In this document: one piece after another, positions 55,855 through 64,000 of the stretch
How positions within the stretch are numbered: the first letter of the stretch is position 1
Layout: every line of letters starts with the position of its first letter
Assembly (NCBI GenBank): GCA_015179125.1
Contig: WHVA01000024.1
Coordinates: 372,001 to 436,000, forward strand
Reading direction: 5' to 3'
DNA from: Gautieria morchelliformis
Lineage: Eukaryota; Basidiomycota; Agaricomycetes; Gomphales; Gomphaceae
Length of the DNA stretch: 64,000 nucleotides
The notes under the pieces: generated by a model
The model's input: the letters and a program-made list of their open reading frames with translations, nothing else
Database searches by the model: none
What the model was told of the DNA's origin: nothing
Position numbers and translations under genes: made by a program

Positions 55855-55985
55855 GCACAGGGGCATGGTAGGAGTAGACTTGCAGTATGCAGTATTTTCC
55901 CATGGGCAGTTTTACGCTGCACTAATTGGAACAAGTCCATGTTCTTTAATGTTGTATACAAAGAGGTATTGCTAAAGCCTGATTA
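55855..55985 (+). pseudogene. Relic of a third Helitron helicase C-terminus
   Basis: GVDLQYAVFSHGQFYA matches by pattern the LDLRYPVFGHGQLYVG segment of copies A and B. NVVYKEVLLKP at about 55943-55979, in another frame, matches NIVYKDVLLRAP. Sequence between is partly deleted. It lies 100 bp before the distinct 3' hairpin ending at 56089. Confidence 0.65.
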
Positions 55986-56089
55986 AATATGTAGTTTCAT
56001 TCCACCAAATAATTCTTTAATACTATTAACTACCCCTGTGCAATGTTAGCCTTAACTAACCCGGTGCAAAGCACGGGTCAATTGGCTAG

Positions 56090-56155
56090 TATAAAAGGAG
56101 GCCCTTTGCCTGCCCTTTGAGTAATCAATCTACCCATCTTCTATCCTACACAGCT
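56090..56155 (+). repeat. Helitron target flank, paralogue of 4058-4123
   Basis: TATAAAAGGAGGCCC follows the Helitron CTAG without a gap. The paralogue at 4058 is preceded by ordinary sequence ending CAA. The Helitron thus joined at an A/T dinucleotide, as known for these elements. Confidence 0.78.
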
Positions 56156-56541
56156 ACAAATATTAAATTATTTCCAGAGTTGTGCTGCTGCATTGAACTG
56201 GTATTCTACTAGTCGTGTAAACGACACGTTCTGATAGACAGAGGCGTTAGCAATAACACCAAAGTCTTGAAGGGTTCCAAAACACCAACCCATCCCCTGT
56301 GTCTGACCCATGGAAGGCTCCCCTGCACCCACCTGCCCCTTTTTGCTCTCTTTTCCTTCTCCATCCGCTGGAAACAATGCCACCCAAGGCACCCTCCATG
56401 GCTGATGTCCCTTCCACTCCGGCTCTGCCACAATGTGACAGTTTCACCTCTTAATCACCTCATCCAGGAAAAAATTGAAGTGGACTGCAGTCATCTCATG
56501 CAATATACCCAGGAACCCCCCCAAACCACACATTCGTCTGC

Positions 56542-57087
56542 TCAGCAATCAATCAGTTTTTTATTTATTTTTACCTGGTCGTTCGGAAAGAGGTCTCCGA
56601 CAATTGCGAAGTAGATGCTGCATGTGTTGAAGAATGCGCATCCCTTTTCCCGATCTCCATCAAAGTCCGCCGGAGTTGCGGGTTTGACCTTTGCCAACTT
56701 CGTGGACATCCTCTCTTCCGCCAGTTCCGCTTTTCCGAAATCCGGCTCATCCAGCATTGCATTTCCACCACCTTGTGGAATATCTAACTTAGCCAAAATC
56801 GTTTGTAAGGCTGTTTCAATCGCGTCGGTCTTCATCCGGTTCCACGTCAATTCCTCCTCCATATTCCGAAGGCGATCATCTGGATCCATGTCAGAAGGGG
56901 AAATATGGGACGGGAATTCCGGGGTTGGGAGCTCGACATAAGAAGAGGGGCTGTCGTATACCGTGTGTGCGGAAGAGGTTGCGATCTCCGAGTCGCTGTC
57001 TCCAATTCCAAACGCACCTACGCCGAATGCAATGCGCAGTACAACTGCCGGTCCTCTAGGGGAGAGACTTTTCTGCTGTAAGGGCAA
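56542..57087 (-). pseudogene. Ty3/gypsy Gag, N-terminal fragment of another element
   Basis: The minus frame has a coiled-coil part (DPDDRLRNMEEELTWNRMK), then KVKPATPADFDGDREKGCAF and YFAIVGDLFPNDQVKI. This is the typical start of the capsid region in basidiomycete gypsy elements. Similarity ends abruptly at about 56575, where AT-rich sequence begins, so the element was truncated. No LTR could be placed. It is not closely similar to the gag at 13418-15426. Confidence 0.7.
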
Positions 57088-57737
57088 CCCTGGCTGGTTG
57101 TGGAGATCACACTACCACACAACTGACAAGGGGAAATCCAAAGTATGTATAAATGAACAGAGTATACAAGAGAGGGGATTCTCACCTGACAGCGCTTATT
57201 TATATTCACACACCCATGTACTTACAGCAGCGTTTCCCAGCATGAAAGGAAAGATAGGCGGGAGTCGGACTCGCCAGAGTTAGTAAGGTAGCCACTGGTT
57301 CTTATTGTCATGTAAAAGGAACTGCCTTATTGTCCCGAGATGGGCTTCTGTACTGCTAGGATATTTCATATTCCAAAACTCAGTGCTCAGCATTGGATTC
57401 TGGATTGTGACTCGACGAATAAGTACACATGCCAACCGGGCCGCCTCATGTTTGCTTTCACGAAGGCCGCCATCGATTCACTGAGAGGTGGATGTACGGA
57501 ATCAGCTATACAGTACATGAAAGGAGAGATTGATGGATCGCAAACCAGAGCCGGACAAGCTAACTGTACTTCCATGTCGTTTGCACACCATCGTTAAAAT
57601 CATAATGTGTGAAGATGCCCGGGTCTGCACCAGTGCTTGCCCTCTTCCCTCTTTTCTTCTCTAGCTTCGGTTCATGGGGCCACCCTTGCACCACCCCGAC
57701 CACAGGATCCCTGGACTTTTCCGAGATGCTGGGCATT
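57088..57737. other. Gene-free stretch between gag fragment and first CACTA-like element
   Basis: Possibly leader of the gag fragment. A motif CATGAAAGGA(A/G)AGAT(A/T)G recurs at 57241 and 57517. The last three bases, ATT, are the left target duplication of the next element. No gene is supported. Confidence 0.35.
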
Positions 57738-58254
57738 CACCGCGTTTTAAGGGTTGGTAATTGTAGTCTGAGAACCTGAAAATTAGTCAGTTTATGTTGG
57801 TGCTCGGCAAAAGAGTAGGTGAGGTACGCAGATCTCCAAATAGGTCTGACCAACCCTAGGATGCGTGCACATTAGATACGCACGTCATTGATCGTGTATC
57901 TGAGTGCATCACCTATTCAGATGTGTAAATACCCTAGTGAATTATATTATAAGTGAGCCTCATTGTCAGATGCCGACCTTGCAGGAACGGCCTCGCGCAT
58001 ATAGTCTACTTGGAGCGCAGTGACCTACAGGCACACCTGCTTGTAACAGGTAATTGTATTCCAAACCAGTATGAGATAATTTAACCCACAGACATATATT
58101 AAAATATACAGAGATAATATTATTTGAAACCAATACAAAAAACAGTCACACACATTCTCGACAGCGTCCCCACTCCCCCTTGTCTCTATATCCCATATAT
58201 GCGTCATCTGTGCGCGCACGTCAGCATCAGCGTCCACGTCATAGCAGCACCTCA

Positions 58255-58725
58255 CCTTATTCCAGGACCAGACATGATAAGCTGCCCGTCGCCGGAAAAG
58301 TCAAGCGAATAGATTTCCTCCTGGTGCCCCTCGAACACGGTGTGCATGGGCTTCTTTGTGACATGCTAGACCTGCGAAAGCAGAAAAAAAAGAGGCAAAG
58401 TCAGCACCCATCACCGCACCCCGCCCGCTCCCCCGCCCTCACGAACACGTCGCGCCACTCATGCGTATCTGTTTATCCTCGGCACCCATCATGAGGAGCT
58501 TCCGGCCGGGGCTAAACCGCATGCTGCGGATATACAGGTCCCCGAGCTTCGCGCTGCGGTGTCGTCCACCAGCATCTCGAGCGAGGCGACAAAAACCAAA
58601 AAACGAATATGAATCTGACCAACACCGCATCAGCCCAACCACACAGAAAGAGAGACACAAAACTGTGGCACACCCTTGTTCCGCACCACGTCTTTGCACC
58701 CGTCTTCGAGTTGTGTGATGCGCGG
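58255..58725 (-). pseudogene. Tup1-type WD40 corepressor fragment
   Basis: On the minus strand three exon pieces are seen. NSKTGAKTW is near 58700. AKLGDLYIRSMRFSPGRKLL and GAEDKQIRM lie at about 58549-58450. KKPMHTVFEGHQEEIYSLDF and SGDGQLIMSG lie at 58362-58268. These follow the order of WD40 repeats 1-2 in Tup1, a general transcription corepressor. Several conserved residues are altered (FSPGRK for the usual FSPDGK, SGPGIR for SGSGDR-like sequence). The remaining five repeats and the N-terminal tetramer helix are absent. It is a dead fragment. Confidence 0.72.
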
Positions 58726-58749
58726 CGTGTGCGTGTGCGCGTAACACCC

Positions 58750-59370
58750 TGTGGGTCAGTCAGCATGCGGCGTGGGAGGGCGAGGGACGCACCCTTCACT
58801 CGGTTGCCCCCCTGTTCTCGCGTTGTCACAAGCCTATGGTATCAATTGCCAACGCAGAGTACCGATTGTTGAGCTGACTGACTCTGAGGCAGGGATCAAC
58901 AGTCGAGAAGGATGTTATTATAGCCGCCAGAGGCACACCGCGAGTGGGTTGTGGTGGTAGGAGTGAAAGTGACGGAGTCTGAAACAAAATGAACTTACAA
59001 GTACAAGTAGTACTAGTACTTAGTACTATTAGTATATTAGTACGAGCATCGGCGCTGTTACATAAAAATATTTTCTAAGTTCATTTGGTGAATGTATAGC
59101 TCCCCAGATGCATTCTGGGTTGACCTCACATGGTCAAAGCACGTTTGAGAGCAATTGCTAGCAAGCACTCAACCAATTGGCACTAAAGCTTGTCATCGAG
59201 GATGGAGGGTGACCAGAATCCGATACCTTCGAGGTAGGACACATGGTCGATTAGATTTGATGTCACTCCCGGGTATTTGGACGTTCACCTTGCCGGGATC
59301 ATCGTGGAATCTGGTTACTAACTAGTACCTTGCTTTATGTAGCCCTGTCTCAAACCATATCGGATCAGGA
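58750..59370. other. Gene-free right half of CACTA-like element 1
   Basis: AT-rich sequence with runs of AGTACTAGTACT (about 59000-59040). I see no coding region and no known repeat. Confidence 0.35.
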
Positions 59371-59925
59371 TATGTATTCCGACCACAAACACCAAGCCCT
59401 AAAATGCGGTGATTGTCATTTTCAGTGTAAGAGCTGCTGACTGTGCCTATCATCGTAAGCAGCAATGTAGACATCCCACTGATGCGGGTCAATATGGGTG
59501 GGCGCATTAAATATTAACTCCCAATCCAATCACCGCGTTTTAGGGCTTGGTAATCGTGGTCGGAATATGTAGGCTAGTCTGATATAGAAGCGCCAACTCC
59601 TAGACATTAGTGAGTACTCGTGATCTACGATGATGTCGGCGCCGCGGACGTCTAAATACCTGGGGCTGGGTTCAATCTTCTGCAACCCCATGTCCTCAAT
59701 CTTCAACATAGGATCACGAGTACCCAGGGTAACCCCACAACCTCGGTTGTCGGATTCTGTCATAGTACGGCTAAATCAGACCGACGCTTGATCCCAATCA
59801 GACTTCAGCCATGTGTGGCCACGCGGCAACACATGCAAGGGCATATGATTGCTCGTTCCCGGGCTGAACTTGGAAAAATTTGGAGAGCAACAACTTAACA
59901 ATATATTAGTCACTACTAGTACTAG

Positions 59926-60225
59926 TAGAATTCTCTGAAGTCCTTTCGGATCCCAACCTTATGTAATTAGAATACACTCGTTCTTCCTCTCTCACCGCCA
60001 CCACCATGACCGTGATGTGTTCGCCCCGTGTGGGCCAGTAGCACTGGGCGGGCACATCGCGGTCATGGACATGTCTGCTTTTTGCTTTTCGTGCCCCACA
60101 GCGTGCGCACACCACACCTCACGGACCACGGTGCGTGGGGGAACGGCGAGAGCGGCGACGGCACAGGGAAGGGCGCGGGCGGGTGAATGTGCGGGGCCAT
60201 GTGCGTGTGCGCCGCCGGGTCCAAC
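59926..60225 (+). repeat. Dispersed repeat, copy 2 (partner at 15697-16010)
   Basis: Starts TTCTCTGAAGTCCTTTCGG and aligns with 15697-16010 for about 300 bp, then the two diverge: here the Dml1 fragment begins at about 60228. The break marks a junction where host sequence was joined to an older backbone. Confidence 0.75.
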
Positions 60226-60227
60226 GT

Positions 60228-61911
60228 GTCATTCAGAGAGGGTCTTGCGCCAGATGTATGTCAGCGACTACCACCGCCATTCTTACCGATTCCGACGTCC
60301 CCCAGGGCTCTACGACCTTCTGTCCTCGCCTCCTCTTGATCGATTACAAGAGTAAATCCAACAGTGCATATAAGTATGTCTTAACCATCTCAAACGCCAT
60401 ATAGGCAAATTTGGCTCTTTATCCCATATCAATGCTCTCAATGTTGGTGAAGAAGATGCCCCGGTCGATTTGACGTGGTCAGCTCCATTTTTGACATTCG
60501 CTCTTCATTTCCAATCTAGAAAACCTCAGGACAGGGCCTGTTTCGGAGCATCTCCAGGACCCCATCCCGCAGAGCTCATATCACGCCCGCCTTGATGCTG
60601 GGGAGGATGAAGAGGATGAAGATGACTTAGATGTGGAAATGGACAAAGGCGAGCACGATTCTGTCCCCGATCTCACTTCCTCCATTCGCTTTTGGTCCGA
60701 CTATTCACGCATGTTCTACCATCCTCGCAGTCTCCACCGCATCCCGGACCCCTGCAGAGTGGAAGCGCGAAGCCGGATGGCCACAGGTGTCGAGAGGTTC
60801 CACGCGTACAACACGGTGAGTTCACTTGACTACCCATATGGAAAAATTCCATGAGACTGACAAGGGATGCATATACCCAGAATCAGGCTGTGCTGGAAGA
60901 CTCCTTCAGACTATTTGCAGAAGAGTGCCACTTGTTACAGGTACGTCTTCTGCCGCAGGCCGCTTGTGCTCATCGCTTAATCGGACACGTCCTTAGGGTG
61001 TCCAGCTGTGCATGGACGCGCCGTCTTTCGGCTCCTTTACAGTGTCACTTCTTTCCCGGTTCCGTGACGAGTACCCCAAACTCCCTGTCCTCAGCTTCTG
61101 TTCGCTCTCGCGGCATGATCCTGCTGAAGTCAATTTAGAGAATGTGGGTTGCATGTCTCTTATAGCCAGTTCCGCTCTGATTGATACTACGAACATATTA
61201 GACACCAGGTTGCGTGAATGCCTTGAATGATGCATTAACACTCAATGAATTGGCGGCGTTATTGACACTGGTCGTGCCCTTACAATCTCCCACCACATGG
61301 CGTCGCAGACCGTGGAGTGAACATCTAAAGGTCGATGTGTGTGTTTGTAGCCATCTTATTTACCTAGGCTTAATCCCGCTTGAGACAGTTCACGCATCCC
61401 TACACACCTCCGCTCTCCTTGCGGCCCACATTGAAAGTTCCACGCTTCCCCTCCGGTACGTCAGAATCCATGCACAAAACCCCGTATACCTAAACACCGT
61501 CTCGCCTCAGGTTAAACGCTTCAGTGCCCTCCTTTACAGACCTTGCATCCCTCTGCGCACAGCTTAACTGCGCGGTAACACACCTTTCGTCGCGTTATCC
61601 GGTGCATTTCCTGTAACCCCATCTCCTCCCGCTCTCGAAATACTCATTCGACTATTCACACCCTGCCTCACTGCCCAAGGTACATACTTTCTGATGGTTC
61701 TGTCATAGTTGCTGATACGTGTGAAAGGACAAGAGTTCAGTGCCGTTTGCACAGCGGGATGTGTACCGGGGCCTAGACGCACGAGAGAAGGCGGCTGTCC
61801 AGAGCTGGGTTGTGGATGCAGAGTTGGCGGTGGGTTCGGATATGGGTCGCTCGGGTCGTGGTGAACAACCGCATGTTTTCAGGGTGCGGGGAAGGCAGTG
61901 GAAGGGCTCTT
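60228..61911 (+). pseudogene. Dml1/Misato tubulin-like protein, 5'-truncated
   Basis: Exon pieces read in order VPQGSTTFCPRLLLIDYK, KFGSLSHINALNVGEEDAPV, SSIRFWSDYSRMFYHPRSLH and VLEDSFRLFAEECHLLQ. Then come GVQLCMDAPSFGSFTVSLLS, RFRDEYPKLPVLSF, CLNDALTLNELAAL and SSTLPLRYVRIHA, ending VYRGLDAREKAAVQSWV and HVFRVRGRQWKGS near 61911. This succession is that of Dml1/Misato, a tubulin-related protein needed for mitochondrial distribution and inheritance. The N-terminal tubulin-like start is missing at the repeat junction. TAA at 61565-61567 interrupts the frame (PLRTA, stop, LRGNTPF). Introns are kept, so the copy came from genomic DNA. Confidence 0.75.
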
Positions 61912-62959
61912 AAGGTAGAAAAGAAAATTCTATGGGGCGGTGTGGACGCGATGTAGCTATGACGCATCGCGTTGAGGTGCTACCTATTAGAGTAATGGAA
62001 CTACTTTTATCTCCACCCATCTGCCTGGTTTCGAGGGGCTCAAGTATAATCAGATTAGGACTACTTGCGAGGCTTAAACATGGATGTAGGTAATAGCATC
62101 GCAAATACACGATATGCGCGGGCACAATTTGACAAGTTCATAAAAACTTGTGCTCAGAGGAGGCGGGTTGGTCAGGCTGTGATGAGCTCACATGTTATGA
62201 TGCTGAATACCTATATTGTTTGGACCTACGAACGAGGACTAACATCTATGAAGGTATCTAAACTGAACGCAAGGCACGCCATATTCATGATCCGAGTACC
62301 CCGACTGATCAGAGCCCGAGCACCCACTATAACCCCGCTAGATCTCACCTACTCGTGAGAATTCCCACCACGATTACGAACCCCTAAAACGCGGTGAATG
62401 GTTGCGGCAATGGGTGTCGCGATCAAGCAGCCCCGAGCCCCAAACTACCAAAACTGGGTAAAGTATAATCTGCATACTTCCTCGCTAGCACTGCTCACTG
62501 TCTGTTTCCCACATTGAATTTCAAAATGTTGATAATGTTTACCATTTGTCGGTACGATCGATCGGTACGTAGTTTCTAATACGAGCTTGTTTCTATAGGC
62601 TAACTTCACAAGCCTTCGTATCCCATCAAGTACCCGTTGCGGATTTCAGCTTAATACGCTCGGGGTTGACACGCCCACCTCCATGGACTCCTGTATCTGG
62701 TAGCAAGGCTCTCCCTTACAGATAGAATCCCGACTCTCCTGCAATGGCCGTCAGTCTCTACCATATTATTTATATAAATCTCAGCAAGTAAACTCAGCAT
62801 TGTACACATACTCATCTATCATAGAAGCGCGTCGTATGCTCCAACCCACTCGAGATGAAATAATAATAAACCGAACGCAATTGTCCTGCTCCGAAAAAGT
62901 GAGTACGAAAAACGCACACGCGCGGCGGACGCCATGTAGTAATAGACGTTAGACGCACC
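61912..62959. other. Gene-free stretch across the right end of CACTA-like element 2
   Basis: A plus-strand frame of 97 residues (62065-62358) has no recognisable feature and runs into the terminal repeat, so I treat it as chance. The right TIR lies at about 62360-62396. Beyond it the sequence may be the 3' region of the minus-strand gene that follows. Confidence 0.35.
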
Positions 62960-63480
62960 TCACTTCGGCCTCTGCCTGAAGTTCTGGAACCAAAAGTACT
63001 CCCCACCATACAGCAGCATCGCGCCAAATGTCGCCCCATTCAGCGCGAGCCCCAACGGGTGTCGCTGCCACACGCGCACCTTCGGCACGGAGTCGCCCCT
63101 TAGCTTCCGCATCTCCTTGCGCAGCGCGTTCAGCACGAAATAGCTCGCCGCCCATGCTGCAAAGCAAAGCAAACCAGACACCGCCAGTGAGCCCTCCACG
63201 CGCGGCCAGCCCGAGAAGAACTTGAACGCTTACACGTGGCGACTGCGCTGCCGTTCTCGACGTCGCCCGTCGATAGGACGTACCCCGCCCCCGCAAACAC
63301 GAGGCCAAACCCGAAGCGCACGGCGAACGGCGGGAGGGTGGGGCTCGTCACCGCGACAGGCGATGTCCCGAGAACTAAGGAATAGGCATAGGCATGAAAT
63401 TGTTCACCGGTCAAAAGGCATGTTGCGGTGTGTGACGGCGTGGACACGTACAGAGAGCGGAAAGAGACCATACCGGCCAC
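62960..63480 (-). CDS. Small membrane protein resembling mitochondrial Aim19
   Basis: The upstream exon gives FAVRFGFGLVFAGAGYVLST and GDVENGSAVAT; the downstream exon gives AWAASYFVLNALRKEMRKLR and LALNGATFGAMLLYGGEYFW, stop at 62960. Two or three hydrophobic segments and the GD..NGS motif fit the Aim19 family (altered inheritance of mitochondria). The intron between them (donor GTGTAA near 63235, acceptor TTTGCAG near 63160) does not join in a clean frame by my reading, so either the model is imperfect or the gene is damaged. The start at 63480 is uncertain; an upstream exon (GLNVLLKLPILRLGG) may exist. It lies outside every element I could define, so it may be resident host DNA. Confidence 0.45.
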
Positions 63481-64000
63481 CTAAGCGCAAAATGGGCAGT
63501 TTGAGCAGAACGTTTAGCCCCGGGTTTGTGGAGGGCTCACGGCGAGTGGGAGTAAGGAGAGATTAGCTTTGCCAGAGACTGAGTCCCAGGGTCAGGATAG
63601 GCCTGTTCAGGTGGGGACCGTGCGTTGATATCGGGCATTCCGACTAGCTTTCGGTAACTTGAGCACTGAAATCGAGAAGTTGGGAGGTGCCGAATAAACG
63701 GCGGCCAGTTAGACGCTCTGACATCAGGGCACGTCACAGCTTGTCACGTCTCAAGATTCACCGCACACGCCCAAGTACTTCGTGTGGGGTAATCTTATGT
63801 AGCACTGTACATTGCCATGATGTTCTATAGACGTCTACGTGTGGTCTCCGAGCCAAATATCAAAATACTAATAAAGTAGACGGTTATCGGACGACTGCTG
63901 GAAACAGACGTCCTGTTACCTGTATGACTGAACATTGAGGACAATAAAAGAACAAATGACCTCACATAATGAAACGTTTTTGACATGTAGTGCCATCAAT
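63481..64000. other. Upstream region of the Aim19-like gene, nothing further seen
   Basis: The first 60 bp may hold a coding exon of the minus-strand gene. No other gene, repeat or element end is visible to the right edge of the window. Confidence 0.35.

Larger units (their letters stand above)
52552..56089 (+). mobile_element. Helitron-derived composite D
   Basis: It starts TCAATAGTATAAAG straight after the previous CTAG and has the GGGTGGTTGTGGG and GAGCGGCGCAGCCGCGAGC blocks. The leader is a long array of splice-site modules (52993-54330), broken by a solo LTR (54337-55121). A short minisatellite (55380-55580), a first decayed terminus (about 55690-55730), a helicase relic (55855-55985) and a different 3' hairpin (CCGGTGCAAAGCACGGG, then CTAG at 56086-56089) follow. 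The final end belongs to another Helitron family than the leader, so two elements are fused. Confidence 0.7.
57738..59411. mobile_element. CACTA-like TIR element 1, carrying a Tup1 fragment
   Basis: The left end CACCGCGTTTTAAGGGTTGG and the right end (complement CACCGCATTTTAGGGCTTGG) are inverted repeats of 35-40 bp. ATT stands on both sides (57735-57737 and 59412-59414). TIRs starting CAC with a 3-bp duplication fit the CACTA/EnSpm group, although the ends read CACCG rather than CACTA. There is no transposase. The Tup1-type fragment (58255-58725) is cargo. Confidence 0.72.
59531..62396. mobile_element. CACTA-like TIR element 2, carrying most of a Dml1 gene
   Basis: Left end CACCGCGTTTTAGGGCTTGG; right end, complemented, CACCGCGTTTTAGGGGTTCG; identity over about 35 bp. 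AAT is duplicated at 59528-59530 and 62397-62399. The ends belong to the same family as element 1 and the insertion in the gypsy leader. It includes the dispersed repeat shared with 15697-16010, directly followed by the Dml1 fragment. No transposase is present, so it is a passenger-carrying, non-autonomous element. Confidence 0.75.

Noticed and set aside
59371..59570. A 200-bp foldback with arms of about 42 bp, at first taken as a MITE
   Set aside because: The CACCGCG termini point inwards. The arms are better explained as the right end of one TIR element and the left end of the next, each with its own 3-bp duplication.
62065..62358. A 97-residue plus-strand frame near the right end of CACTA-like element 2
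   Set aside because: No motif, no splice partners, and it runs into the terminal inverted repeat.
1..64000. tRNA and rRNA genes
   Set aside because: I found no convincing tRNA cloverleaf with A and B boxes and no rRNA-like sequence by eye; a tRNA search program would be needed to exclude short genes.

Overview
The window is genomic DNA of a filamentous fungus, most likely a basidiomycete of the Agaricomycotina. The reasons are many 45-65 bp spliceosomal introns with GTATGT or GTAAGT donors, fungal Ty3/gypsy chromoviruses and Ty1/copia elements, Helitrons, and fragments of fungal housekeeping genes (Tom1/HUWE1, a plasma-membrane syntaxin, Sec31, Tup1, Dml1/Misato). Almost nothing here is a normal host locus. 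The window is a stack of nested transposable elements, several of which carry pieces of host genes. All family names come from reading the sequence, without database searches.

Left part (1-19782). A decayed Ty1/copia Gag-Pol on the minus strand runs off the left edge. A 640-bp hAT-type MITE with a perfect 8-bp target duplication follows, then a three-exon gene of unknown function (4389-5598). From 6734 to 19782 lies a whole Ty3/gypsy chromovirus on the minus strand: two 209/211-bp LTRs, the same 5-bp duplication TCGAA on both sides, gag, pol ending in a chromodomain, and an unusual third reading frame downstream of pol. Its gag leader is split by about 3.7 kb of inserted DNA, which itself holds a 1.3-kb TIR element with TA target sites.

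Middle part (about 19990-56089). This is a head-to-tail array of Helitrons; the 3' hairpin and CTAG/CTAT end of one abuts the 5' end of the next. Two (26105-42514 and 42515-49319) encode a full Rep-helicase, each spoiled by very few mutations. Three relatives (ending at 22886, 26104 and 52551) are non-autonomous, with TCTGCTG-rich leaders, GC-box repeats, a minisatellite of GGGACATGCTATGCATGT-like units, and the last few helicase codons. The last (52552-56089) has a leader of repeated splice-site-bearing modules, a solo LTR inside it and a relic of a third helicase. The right end of the array sits in a sequence whose uninterrupted paralogue is present at 4058.

Inside the first autonomous Helitron is the most striking object: a 10.2-kb Tc1/mariner-type transposon (26434-36641) with TIRs of about 300 bp, TA target sites and a DD34E transposase. 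It carries several kilobases of cargo: a GC-rich F-box/LRR-like fragment, an intact-looking five-exon gene of unknown function, a scrambled Sec31 fragment, and a chain of syntaxin, Tom1, syntaxin and DUF6698-like exons joined through introns.

Right part (56090-64000). A truncated gypsy gag is followed by two small elements (57738-59411 and 59531-62396) that share TIRs starting CACCGCG and have 3-bp target duplications, as in the CACTA superfamily. The first carries a Tup1 WD40 fragment, the second most of a Dml1/Misato gene. A minus-strand gene resembling mitochondrial Aim19 near 63 kb may be the only resident host gene. Across element families, premature stops are mostly TGA at places where CGA (Arg) is expected, which fits decay by CpG methylation and deamination.
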